From the NCBI GenBank assembly GCA_024233935.1, contig JACKOY010000017.1, forward strand, positions 1-64,000: 64,000 bases of DNA. Direction: 5' to 3'. The notes under the pieces are model-generated. The model made no database searches, was not told the origin of the DNA, and saw only the letters and a list, made by a program, of their open reading frames with translations. This document shows, piece after piece, positions 8,032 through 15,801 of the stretch. The translations under genes were made by a program, and so were the position numbers. The DNA is from Spirochaetales bacterium (GTDB lineage: Bacteria; Spirochaetota; Leptospiria; Leptospirales; Leptonemataceae). Numbering within the stretch: the first letter of the stretch is position 1; each line of letters opens with the position of its first letter.

Positions 8032-8336
8032 GCAAGCTAAACAGTCTCATGGCCTGGGCCAGCCGTCAAGTCATTCCAGACCGCGGTAGCCGGAAGAGCA
8101 GGCAACTTTGCACTCACGCGATTCTAATTGCACTTTTCGCTTTTGATGTCGCCGTGCTTATATGTGTGTGCCAATCGACGAGGCAGATGGGCACGAGCTG
8201 GGCGTTTCGGACGTCAGCTCTATAACCGGTGCTATGCCGCGATCGATCTCGTCACACTTTTGTTGCTCACTCTTTTTCCTGTGGAAAAATCCGGCCGCTC
8301 TCGCTTTCCACCGGGCCAGGAAAGTACTATGTCCCC
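8032..8336. other. gene-free spacer with no recognised element
   Basis: The 305 nt between the antitoxin-like gene and the ArsC-like gene are divergent upstream sequence for both. Short open frames occur on both strands, but their products match nothing and lack ribosome-binding sites. I see no strong hairpin or repeat. Confidence 0.4.
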
Positions 8337-8963
8337 ATGAATGCAACCCGGCGCCGGGCCGGACATAACGTTACAACACGGTTACAAATAGCGTTCTGCG
8401 CGACCGGGCGGCGAAAAGGAATTGCGCCTTTTCAGGCGCGGTGTTGTACTTCGGCCGTGCTACGGGTATTGTTCCTGGACGATCACTGCGCCGTGCGCGC
8501 GCCCATCGCGGCTGCAAAATTGCGGCGCCGCGGGAGGGGCCGCTTCGAGGTTCTGGAGGCCGGACTCAAAGCGAAGGCCGCCAGAACGGCCGCCGTGCAT
8601 CCCGAAGCGATTCGCCTCCTGAGACTGGAGCGCTCGCCGGTAGAAGAACTGGTCGTGCGTGATCTTTCGGAGGTAGTTCAAAAGTGGCACGCGGTGGACT
8701 TTGTTTTTGTTCTCACCGCTCCGCCCGAGGGTTTTACGCCCGGCGTCGCCTGCGCGCTCTGTTGTCACTGGCGCATCGACCTGGCTGATTTATCCGGGAG
8801 TCTGGAAACCGCGCGCGCGTCACTGTTTCGTGTCGCAAGCGACATTGAGCGACGCGTGGAATTATTTTCAAGTCTGCCGATTGAGAGTCTTGAGCGCGAA
8901 GTTCTGTACGATCGTATTTCATCGATTGGTGAGCAACCGGTCGGAAACGGCGAGCGGCGCTGA
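8337..8963 (+). CDS. ArsC/low-molecular-weight phosphatase-like protein lacking the catalytic cysteine
   Basis: From about residue 41 the protein follows the arsenate reductase/LMW-phosphatase fold: VLRVLFLDDHCAVRAPIA, then GRGRFEVLEAGLKAK, VHPEAIRLL, and a C-terminal HWRIDLADLSGSLE...IERRVELFSSLPIESLERE, which matches ArsC-type C-termini. Where active members have FLCTGNSCRSPIA, this protein has FLDDHCAVRAPIA, so the nucleophilic cysteine is aspartate and the CX5R loop is broken. The later redox cysteine region is also altered (TAPPEGFTPG). It should not be an active reductase and could be a sensor, a scaffold or an early-stage pseudogene. The ATG chosen has AGGAAAG 11 nt upstream; a GTG at 8457 would give a core-only protein. 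Confidence 0.6.
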   Translation: MNATRRRAGHNVTTRLQIAFCATGRRKGIAPFQARCCTSAVLRVLFLDDHCAVRAPIAAAKLRRRGRGRFEVLEAGLKAKAARTAAVHPEAIRLLRLERSPVEELVVRDLSEVVQKWHAVDFVFVLTAPPEGFTPGVACALCCHWRIDLADLSGSLETARASLFRVASDIERRVELFSSLPIESLEREVLYDRISSIGEQPVGNGERR

Positions 8964-8994
8964 TTGTGTTTTTGTATAACCACAGGGGGCAAAA

Positions 8995-9657
8995 ATGAAG
9001 AAGTTCAGGGCTTACAGGGCGTTCTATTTGTGCAGTAGTGGCGCGGGTCTGGCGTTGCTCTTTATGCTCACGGTGTCTCTGGCGAGCGATGGGGTTACCG
9101 CCCAGGCTTTTGAAGTGGTGGACGAGCCCGCCAGCTATGCGGAGCGGCTGGTGGCGGCCGCCGATATGCTACGGCTTGTGCTTACACTTGATAACCTTTT
9201 CATTATTCTTTACAGTGCAGCTTTTGTATTGCTGGCGGGAATTGTTCGCAAGCGTGGCAATGCTTTGATTGTCTATGTCTCCCTGGCAGCTTTGCTTCTG
9301 ACCGCGTATCTGGATTTCGCAGAAAACTTCAGCTTGTTTGGCATGCTGGCTGCGGCTCAGGCCGGTACGGGTCCCGGCGCCGAAGAAATTCAGTCGCGCA
9401 TGATCTGGAGTGCGATAAAGTTTCACAGCAGCTACCTGGGTCTGTTTCTTCTGGCCTTCGTTCTGCCACGGAGCACACTGCTCGAAAAACTGCTGCGCCT
9501 CTCGTTGTGGTTGGTGCTTCCGATTGTCGGCGTGCTTGTTTACACGTACCCCTTTGGGGCGCTGATGCTCTGGCTGCGCTACGGTCTCATGGCCCTGGGT
9601 CTGTTCCTGCTCGCGTGGAACTTTTATGTTCGCGCGCGCCGGCGCGACTTTGCCTGA
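8995..9657 (+). CDS. multi-pass membrane protein of unknown function
   Basis: A 220-residue protein with six likely transmembrane helices: residues 13-31, 62-82, 89-107, 134-155, 166-186 and 190-208. There is a periplasmic-looking loop after the first helix (QAFEVVDEPASYAERL). It is preceded by AGGGGG 6 nt upstream of the ATG and lies 31 nt after the ArsC-like gene, so the two may be co-transcribed. I recognise no family or catalytic motif. Confidence 0.65.
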   Translation: MKKFRAYRAFYLCSSGAGLALLFMLTVSLASDGVTAQAFEVVDEPASYAERLVAAADMLRLVLTLDNLFIILYSAAFVLLAGIVRKRGNALIVYVSLAALLLTAYLDFAENFSLFGMLAAAQAGTGPGAEEIQSRMIWSAIKFHSSYLGLFLLAFVLPRSTLLEKLLRLSLWLVLPIVGVLVYTYPFGALMLWLRYGLMALGLFLLAWNFYVRARRRDFA

Positions 9658-9665
9658 AAAGAAAG

Positions 9666-9707
9666 GCATCGCCATCATTTCGCTTCAAAGCTATTCGATG
9701 GCGATGC
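9666..9707. terminator. bidirectional hairpin between convergent genes
   Basis: A perfect 11-bp inverted repeat, GCATCGCCATC (9666-9676) and GATGGCGATGC (9697-9707), with a 20-nt loop, between the convergent membrane-protein and SpoIIE genes. Its right arm is the last codons of the phosphatase gene. No long T-run is present, so termination is inferred from position. Confidence 0.45.
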
Positions 9708-10938
9708 ACAGCATGGAGCGATCGTCGGTGAGCCGTGCGTTTCCCCGGAAGTTGGCGTGGGCGGCCCGCAGTATGGCCAGCACTTCGTCCGGTGAAGCGC
9801 CGCTACGCAGGGCCGGAGCAATGCGCGCCGCTCCGAACTCCTCTTTGTCCTGATTGCGCGCTTCCACAACTCCATCCGAGCAGCAGAACAACAGATCGCC
9901 CGGATGCAGCCGATAGGCGCGTGGCTCCATGGTGAGCTCGGGATTGATCCCAAAGAAAGGGACCTGATGCTCGTCCATGCTCCGGGGGCTCAAGCGGAAG
10001 ACCCGATTGTCGCGTCGCAGCCAGAGGAAGCCGTGGCCGTAGTCGAATGCGAGCATGATGCGGCGCCGGCGGTCGATCAGTAGTGCCACACCCGTGGCGT
10101 ACATTTCCTCCGGAGTAAGCTCGTAGGTCAGGGAGTTCATCTGGCGCAGCAGGTCGGGGAATCGTTCCCGGTGGGTCTGCCGATCCATTTCGGCAACGTC
10201 TTCGGCGTAGCGGGCAAAAAGAGCGCCCATTACCGAAACCATCGTGGCCGCTTTCAGACCCTTGCCGCAGACGTCGAAGAGGAGAGCCGTGGTCAGGTCG
10301 TTTCCATGTCTGAGCACGCGCACAAAGTCCCCACCCGGACCGCTGAGCGGCGCGAGAAATGTCGCAAACATCTGATCGGAGCCCGCTTCGCTTTCGGGAA
10401 ATCCATCGTACTGCATCAAACGGCGTTGGGCGGCGAGACAGGCGTTCAGGTCTGCCTGTAGATATTGATTCAGGCCATCTAACACGCGTCGCACTGACGA
10501 AACCCCGTACACTTCGCCATCAACGGTCACCACGAAAGGATCGAAGCGAATATCATCATCGCGGCGCATGAGAATCTCGGCCGCTTCCGCAAGGGGCGTG
10601 GTGCCTTCGAGCAGCACGACCCGCGGGTCCATGATCGTCGAAACCGATACCTCCGGCCTTAAAAGCAGTTCGCTGCTGTATTTGCTGCGACTCAGCATCG
10701 CCAGAAACATCTGTCGCTGAAGATATCCGTGAATCTTTCCGTCAGCGCCGGCCACCGGCAAGAAGTCGAGATGATCGTGGTCGAGGTAGAGCCGGTATAC
10801 GAGCTGTACGCGCGCGTGTTCATCAATTACGCGCATTCGATCGGGATTCTCTTCGACGCTCGCCGTGGTTCTGCCAACCTCGTAAGCCGAAAAGATCGGC
10901 CGGGCCGCCCTCGGTCGAGTTGCTGTTTTCCTGCTCAT
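9691..10938 (-). CDS. CBS-domain SpoIIE/PP2C-type serine phosphatase
   Basis: A 415-residue soluble protein. Residues about 30-165 form a paired CBS-like module (LDFLPVAGADGKIHGYLQ ... VSVSTIMDPRVVLLEGTTPL ... PFVVTVDGEVYGVSSVRRVL) that would bind an adenine nucleotide or similar ligand. Residues about 190-414 form a SpoIIE/PP2C phosphatase domain with the metal-site motifs GGDFVRV, LFDVCGKGLKAA, CCSDGVVEARNQD and RLTDDRSMLCIAIE. Proteins of this type dephosphorylate anti-sigma-antagonist proteins in partner-switching cascades. Its direct partner is not in the window. The first CDS codon is ATG; no strong ribosome-binding site is visible. Confidence 0.85.
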   Translation of the reverse strand: MSRKTATRPRAARPIFSAYEVGRTTASVEENPDRMRVIDEHARVQLVYRLYLDHDHLDFLPVAGADGKIHGYLQRQMFLAMLSRSKYSSELLLRPEVSVSTIMDPRVVLLEGTTPLAEAAEILMRRDDDIRFDPFVVTVDGEVYGVSSVRRVLDGLNQYLQADLNACLAAQRRLMQYDGFPESEAGSDQMFATFLAPLSGPGGDFVRVLRHGNDLTTALLFDVCGKGLKAATMVSVMGALFARYAEDVAEMDRQTHRERFPDLLRQMNSLTYELTPEEMYATGVALLIDRRRRIMLAFDYGHGFLWLRRDNRVFRLSPRSMDEHQVPFFGINPELTMEPRAYRLHPGDLLFCCSDGVVEARNQDKEEFGAARIAPALRSGASPDEVLAILRAAHANFRGNARLTDDRSMLCIAIE

Positions 10939-11024
10939 GCTTCAATATGCCCATCCGCAGTGTCTGAACGATGACGTACCTGTGAAGTCGCAGAGACGCG
11001 CGCGGATATGCGCTCACGGCTTGC

Positions 11025-12449
11025 TCACAAGCCGTAGGCGGGCGCCGGCGGGTAAAGAGAAGCAGGCGCGGGCCCGGCCTGTCTTTCCACCTTCGGTCTT
11101 TTTTCAGGACCGATGGCTTTGTGGCTGAACACCAACCGTAGCACCAGCCAGGTCTTGCTTGCAAAGCCCGCCACGATGCGCGCGCGGGGAATGCCCAGCC
11201 GGCGCATGTTGGCGCCGTGATCCAGAAGCACCGAACCCAGGGCAGCGCTTACGGTCGCAATCCACACCAGCGGAAAAAGCAAAGACAACAAGGGGCCGCC
11301 CCGTTTCAGTTGCTGGCGGAAAAATTCGGCGTGAAAGCGCAGGTGCGCAACCTCGTCGGCCCGAATGGCGCGCAGCGTGCCGCGAACAAAGCCGGGCGGC
11401 AATGCGCGGGCGAAGGCCGTATACACATTCATGCTGACGATCTCCGCAGCCAGCAGAACCAGCAGCTTGAGACGCACCCCGAGCAGTCGACGAAAGAAGA
11501 CGAACAGGGACGCGGTCCAATTTTTTTCGATCAGACGTCCGCCAAGCGACCGCACAACGTGACCGAGCAATCGGCCGTGTCTTCCTTCTTCACCCACAAA
11601 GAGTTTGAGGCTTCGTCGATAGGCGTCGTTGATGCCCGGCAAACGACAGCGATCGATTTCATGGGCAATGCGGCCTTCGCCCGATTCTCCCAACTGAAAG
11701 ACAGCCAGAGAGCCGGCCAGGGCATTGCGCGAAGCGGTATCGAGGGGGAAAATCGGAAGTCCCGCCTCCGGGTGCGGGTCCGGGCGGCCCAGGTTGGCCT
11801 CGAAATGCGTCTGCCAGCGTGACCAGCAGGTTCCGGGTTGTTTGCGCCACCCCCGCCCCCGGGCCAGCCATCTTCGGAGCAGTCGTTTGCCAGAGACAAG
11901 CGCCAGAAGCGTGAGCACGATGCACCGCAGATCCTGTTCGGCGCCGCTCTGTCGCAACATGATGCGTTCGAGCGCGGCGGATTGGCGTGCGGACTGGCCG
12001 CCGAAGATTTGGCCGAGACCGGTGATACCAGGGCGCACCCGAAAACGCAGGCCGGCGCCCTCGCGATGCCAGCCGAGCCGGAGCACGTCTTCTGCTGTGA
12101 GCGGACGCGGACCCACAAGCGCCATTTCACCCCGAACAACGTTTACGATTTGTAAGAGCTCATCCAGGCCCGTTTTCCTGAGCCAGGTGCCCGTGCGTCG
12201 CACACGGCCTTCAGAAGTCAGTGTGCAGAATTTAAGAACGTTAAAGGGCCGCATATGGCGCCCCAGACGTCGCTGGCAGAATAGAACCGGGCGGCCGTCA
12301 AAGAGGAGTATAAGACCCGCGATGACAGCCAGGACCGGCCAGAGCACAAGCAGACTGGAAAAAGCAACGACGCGCTGCAACAGATAATAAGTCGATTCGA
12401 TTGTTTGCATGATCGCTTTATCGCATGTACCGCTATTTTCATCCAGCAC
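11025..12449 (-). CDS. sugar transferase fused to a ferritin-like domain
   Basis: A 474-residue fusion. Residues about 20-205 are a bacterial sugar transferase (undecaprenyl-phosphate glycosyl-1-phosphate transferase type): one N-terminal membrane helix, then PVLFCQRRLGRHMRPFNVLKF, RRTGTWLRKTGLDELLQI and VVRGEMALVGPRPL, then the RVRPGITGLGQI block. Residues about 240-440 form a helical domain with metal-ligand-type motifs FVGEEGRHGRLLGH and IRADEVAHLRFHAEFF, an ExxH pattern typical of ferritin-like di-iron proteins. The first should start lipid-linked glycan synthesis at the inner membrane; the second may be a hydroxylase or oxidase. The start is a GTG, with an ATG (MQTIES) 39 nt inside as an alternative. 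Confidence 0.75.
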   Translation of the reverse strand: MLDENSGTCDKAIMQTIESTYYLLQRVVAFSSLLVLWPVLAVIAGLILLFDGRPVLFCQRRLGRHMRPFNVLKFCTLTSEGRVRRTGTWLRKTGLDELLQIVNVVRGEMALVGPRPLTAEDVLRLGWHREGAGLRFRVRPGITGLGQIFGGQSARQSAALERIMLRQSGAEQDLRCIVLTLLALVSGKRLLRRWLARGRGWRKQPGTCWSRWQTHFEANLGRPDPHPEAGLPIFPLDTASRNALAGSLAVFQLGESGEGRIAHEIDRCRLPGINDAYRRSLKLFVGEEGRHGRLLGHVVRSLGGRLIEKNWTASLFVFFRRLLGVRLKLLVLLAAEIVSMNVYTAFARALPPGFVRGTLRAIRADEVAHLRFHAEFFRQQLKRGGPLLSLLFPLVWIATVSAALGSVLLDHGANMRRLGIPRARIVAGFASKTWLVLRLVFSHKAIGPEKRPKVERQAGPAPASLYPPAPAYGL

Positions 12450-12557
12450 CCGGAATCAATGAGCGTTGCCAGCAGGGGCGGGCCAGGAGGCACACGGGTG
12501 TACCCTCCAGGGACCCGTGTGCTTTCATTCGCAGATCAGAAAACCTATAAATACACC

Positions 12558-12905
12558 ATGAAGAAATCCGTAAAGAGGCCTCAGACATCCCTGCCCGCCC
12601 TTCTGGATCGGGCGCGCTCGTTGATCCGTTCCGATCGAGCGTGCCTGGTCTGGCCGGCCCGGGCCCTCCTGCACCGCCGGGTTCGTGATCGCTGGAGAAA
12701 ACGTTTGCGTTTCTGGTTGGCAGAGAGTCATGGCGATGCGCTTGCTGTCGGTGCGCGGTCCAAATGGGCGCGCATTCTAATGGCGATACTGGGGTTAGCC
12801 TACGCCTTCTGGCGCGGTATGCGTCCGGTTGAAGCCTGGTGTTTCACCGGAATCGTCATCGAACTTGACATGATCCTCAATCGATCGGAGCCACACCTGA
12901 GATGA
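12558..12905 (+). CDS. small basic protein preceding a two-component system
   Basis: A 115-residue protein beginning MKKSVKRPQTSLPALL, rich in arginine, with one moderately hydrophobic segment around residues 73-88 (ILMAILGLAYAFWRG). It has no family I recognise. The stop overlaps the start of the response regulator by 4 nt (ATGA), so it belongs to the same operon and could be an accessory or sensor-linked protein. The open frame continues upstream, but the chosen ATG is the first that gives a plausible N-terminus. Confidence 0.55.
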   Translation: MKKSVKRPQTSLPALLDRARSLIRSDRACLVWPARALLHRRVRDRWRKRLRFWLAESHGDALAVGARSKWARILMAILGLAYAFWRGMRPVEAWCFTGIVIELDMILNRSEPHLR

Positions 12906-13666
12906 CCGCCAGCACAGACCTGATAAGATTGGTAATCGTTGAGGACAACGAGAGCCTCCGGAAGGCGCTGATCACGGGGCTGGAGCAGACCGGCAAGGTG
13001 CGCATTGGTTTTGATTTCGGCGCCGCTGAAGACGTGCTTGCAGACACGGACTCGTTCGAGGCGGAAATCGATGCCGTGTTGATGGATGTGCACCTGGCCG
13101 GCCACATGAACGGAATTGACGCCGCCGTTGCACTGCGGTCCCACCTGCCACGACTTCCGGTCGTTTTTTATTCGATTCAGGACGAAGACAGTTACTTCCG
13201 GGACTTCTGTAATTCCGGAATCCTGACGCACTTTGCCTACGTGAAGAAGTCGAACTATTTGCTGCCCGATATGATTTTGCCGCTGCTCAAGGACGCGATT
13301 GCCGGAAAGGGTTTCATTGACCCGGAGATCGAGGCCCGCGTTCAAGAGGTTCGTCGTAAGGACAAAAGATCGCCCATGGACTTACTCGAACCAAGTGAAC
13401 GTCGGGTCGCGCATCTTCTGGCGGTCGGGCTCAGCAACCAGCAAATCGCCGAGCGCCTGAATATCCGCGACAAGCGCACAGTGAGCCGCATAAACGGTCA
13501 AATATACGCAACCTGGGGATTGAACGATACGACTGCAGATGAAAAGGTGGCACGGACTCGCGCTTCCATAATTGTGCGGGAGGCGCGCATGATCATGTGG
13601 GACGATGATGGGACCGCCCATGTTGAAGATGCAAGCGGCGAGTGGGTGGAGTGGAACCAGGCCTGA
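12902..13666 (+). CDS. response regulator with LuxR-type DNA-binding domain
   Basis: A 254-residue protein. The receiver domain (residues about 5-130) has IVEDNESLRKAL at its start, the phospho-acceptor aspartate in DAVLMDVHLAG, and the usual lysine in FAYVKKSNYLL. The output (about 155-215) is a NarL/LuxR-like helix-turn-helix: LLEPSERRVAHLLAVGLSNQ, QIAERLNIRDKRTVSRINGQ. It overlaps the histidine kinase gene by 25 nt and should be phosphorylated by it. The 40-residue acidic tail after the HTH is unusual for NarL-type regulators. Confidence 0.88.
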   Translation: MTASTDLIRLVIVEDNESLRKALITGLEQTGKVRIGFDFGAAEDVLADTDSFEAEIDAVLMDVHLAGHMNGIDAAVALRSHLPRLPVVFYSIQDEDSYFRDFCNSGILTHFAYVKKSNYLLPDMILPLLKDAIAGKGFIDPEIEARVQEVRRKDKRSPMDLLEPSERRVAHLLAVGLSNQQIAERLNIRDKRTVSRINGQIYATWGLNDTTADEKVARTRASIIVREARMIMWDDDGTAHVEDASGEWVEWNQA

Positions 13667-15801
13667 TTGACAGGATTTACCAGGTCCTCCGCATCAGCGT
13701 GGCCTTCTTCAATGCCTGGATTCTGGGCTGGCTGTGCCTTTCCCTTTTCTTCAATAGCGAGCGCCTGCATCATCGCGTCGTAATTATGGCCACGTCGCTT
13801 CTGGCCGGGTCGCTCTTCTTTGTCAGTCATGCTCTGGTCTTTGGCCGTCGCACGGATGGCGATTGGGCGGTCGCCACGGTCCTCTGGTACGCGGGGCTGG
13901 GAGTCGTTTATCTGCTGCCGATCGCCTGGTATGTTCTGGTGCTGTTCTTTGTGGCCCGCACCGAGCGCCCGTTGCCGGCGCGCTTTCGGGTGCGTTTCTG
14001 GCTGGCAGTCCTGCTTTTTGTCGGAACGGGCGCCATGCTTGCCTACGCGGGTGATCTGCCCTCGTTTGAGCAGGTTCTGTACTCCGACGAGACGTTCCAA
14101 CGAAATCACTTCGCGTTCAGCGTTCTTTTGACCGTGTATGCCACTTACATAGTTGCATGCTCCCTTTTCGCCCTGCTCGGTTTGCGCGGGGAGCTGCAGT
14201 CGCCGCGAACATTTCAGGAGTTCGCGCGCGTGCAGGCGCGGCCCAGCCTGCTGAAGGCCGCGCGGGTGATACTGGTCATGAGCCTGTTCGTGGCCGTGCT
14301 GCTTTTGTGGTTTGTGCATCGGAGAGAAGTGGCCCCGTCGGAGGTTTATCAGGCTGACCTGCAATTGCTGGTGCGCATGGATCTACCAATCGCTCTGGCG
14401 ATCGCAATTGGCGTGTACCATATTGGTCGGGCCACGATCGTTTACGAAATATTCACGGGCTCCCTGCCACGGGACAGCATTGTTCGCCAGTGGCGCCTGG
14501 CGCTGGTGTTCGCCTCGGTAGCGGGCCTCTTGCTGGCCCTGGCAAGCAGCCTGGTCGCGGATTCGCTGCACACCGCGCCGATCATTGGTCTGGTTTCGGT
14601 TTTTTTCTACGCGCTCCTGGGGCGTCGGTTGCTCAGGGATGAGCGCATCAATCTGGGGCGATTGCGTCCCTTTATCGGAAGCCAGAATTTGTATCGTAGT
14701 GTGGTCTCGTCGGATTCTCCAGGAGCCGAGGGAGAAGCGCTCTTCTGGTCCTTGTGCGCGGACGTACTTCAGGCTCGTCTGGCGTTCCTCATCCCTCTGG
14801 GAACTTCGCAGCCGCTTGTCGATCAGATCCTGAGCTATGGTGACGCTAACCGGTCCGTTTCTCGGGACGAATTCCAATTGCATTATTTCGATGCGGCCGC
14901 CAGCTCCCCCGGTAATTTATTCGTGCCGCTGCAGGCCGAAGCGAACGGTGGCGCGATTCTGGGACTTCCTCTCCGCAGCCATACAGAGTTGGTGGGCGCC
15001 CTTTTTCTGGGAGAGAAACTGGGGGGTGACGTATACACCCGCGAAGAAGTCGAGACCGCCCAGGCGGCCGGCGAACGCATTATCGACACGCTGGCTGCCG
15101 AAGAGCTGTCCCGATTGCTGGTGTCCCTGCAGCGTGATCGTATCACGGAAAGCAGCCTGCTGGATCGCCAGGCCCGACGCGTACTACATGATGACGTGCT
15201 TCCGGACCTGCATGCGCTGATGCTGCAAATGTCGGCCGATAGTCCTGGGGCGCAGTCGGTGCTCCAGAGACTCAGCGGCATTCATAATCGAATTTCCAAC
15301 CTGCTGCGCGAGGCCCCCATCGGCGCCAGCCCGGAAATCCGGCGTTTGGGGCTGCTCGAAGCGCTCCGGCAGGTGGCGCACTCAGATCCGACCGTGGAGT
15401 TCGATCAGGTAGTTTGGGAAGAAGATCCCATTCTTGAGACACGTCTCAGCCTCTTGCCGGATTCCCTGGCCGAAGTGCTCTACTACGCGACGCGCGAAGC
15501 CGTGCGAAACGCCTCCGCCCATGCCCGTCGACCGGGCACATCTCTCAGAGTGCGAATCGGTCTTAAGTGGAACGACGGATTGCAGATTGAGGTTGAAGAC
15601 AACGGACCGGGTTTTGTTGAAGAGGGAACGCCGCCGAAAAAGAGCGGTCGGGGGCTCTCCCTGCACAGCGCGATGATGGCCGTGATTGGTGGCAGCCTGC
15701 GTTCCGAGAGCGTTCCGGGGGTTCTCACCCGGGTGACGTTGCGACTGCCCTGGATGGCCTGGCAGAGCCGCCGGTCGCCGACGATCAACGCATCGCCATG
15801 A
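13642..15801 (+). CDS. membrane histidine kinase, NarX/DesK-like (HisKA_3 type)
   Basis: A 719-residue sensor kinase. Seven or eight N-terminal transmembrane helices (residues about 15-325) are followed by a GAF-like region (about 340-490, including VPLQAEANGGAILGLPLRSH and VGALFLGEKLGGDVYT). A dimerisation/phospho-acceptor helix with the histidine in RQARRVLHDDVLPDLHALML comes next, then an ATPase domain with the N-box REAVRNASAHA, the G1 box VEDNGPGF and the G2 box SGRGLSLHSAM. It starts at GTG inside the regulator gene, so the pair is translationally coupled. The signal sensed is unknown. Its 3' end overlaps the convergent 7TM-DISM gene by 17 nt. Confidence 0.88.
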   Translation: MGGVEPGLIDRIYQVLRISVAFFNAWILGWLCLSLFFNSERLHHRVVIMATSLLAGSLFFVSHALVFGRRTDGDWAVATVLWYAGLGVVYLLPIAWYVLVLFFVARTERPLPARFRVRFWLAVLLFVGTGAMLAYAGDLPSFEQVLYSDETFQRNHFAFSVLLTVYATYIVACSLFALLGLRGELQSPRTFQEFARVQARPSLLKAARVILVMSLFVAVLLLWFVHRREVAPSEVYQADLQLLVRMDLPIALAIAIGVYHIGRATIVYEIFTGSLPRDSIVRQWRLALVFASVAGLLLALASSLVADSLHTAPIIGLVSVFFYALLGRRLLRDERINLGRLRPFIGSQNLYRSVVSSDSPGAEGEALFWSLCADVLQARLAFLIPLGTSQPLVDQILSYGDANRSVSRDEFQLHYFDAAASSPGNLFVPLQAEANGGAILGLPLRSHTELVGALFLGEKLGGDVYTREEVETAQAAGERIIDTLAAEELSRLLVSLQRDRITESSLLDRQARRVLHDDVLPDLHALMLQMSADSPGAQSVLQRLSGIHNRISNLLREAPIGASPEIRRLGLLEALRQVAHSDPTVEFDQVVWEEDPILETRLSLLPDSLAEVLYYATREAVRNASAHARRPGTSLRVRIGLKWNDGLQIEVEDNGPGFVEEGTPPKKSGRGLSLHSAMMAVIGGSLRSESVPGVLTRVTLRLPWMAWQSRRSPTINASP

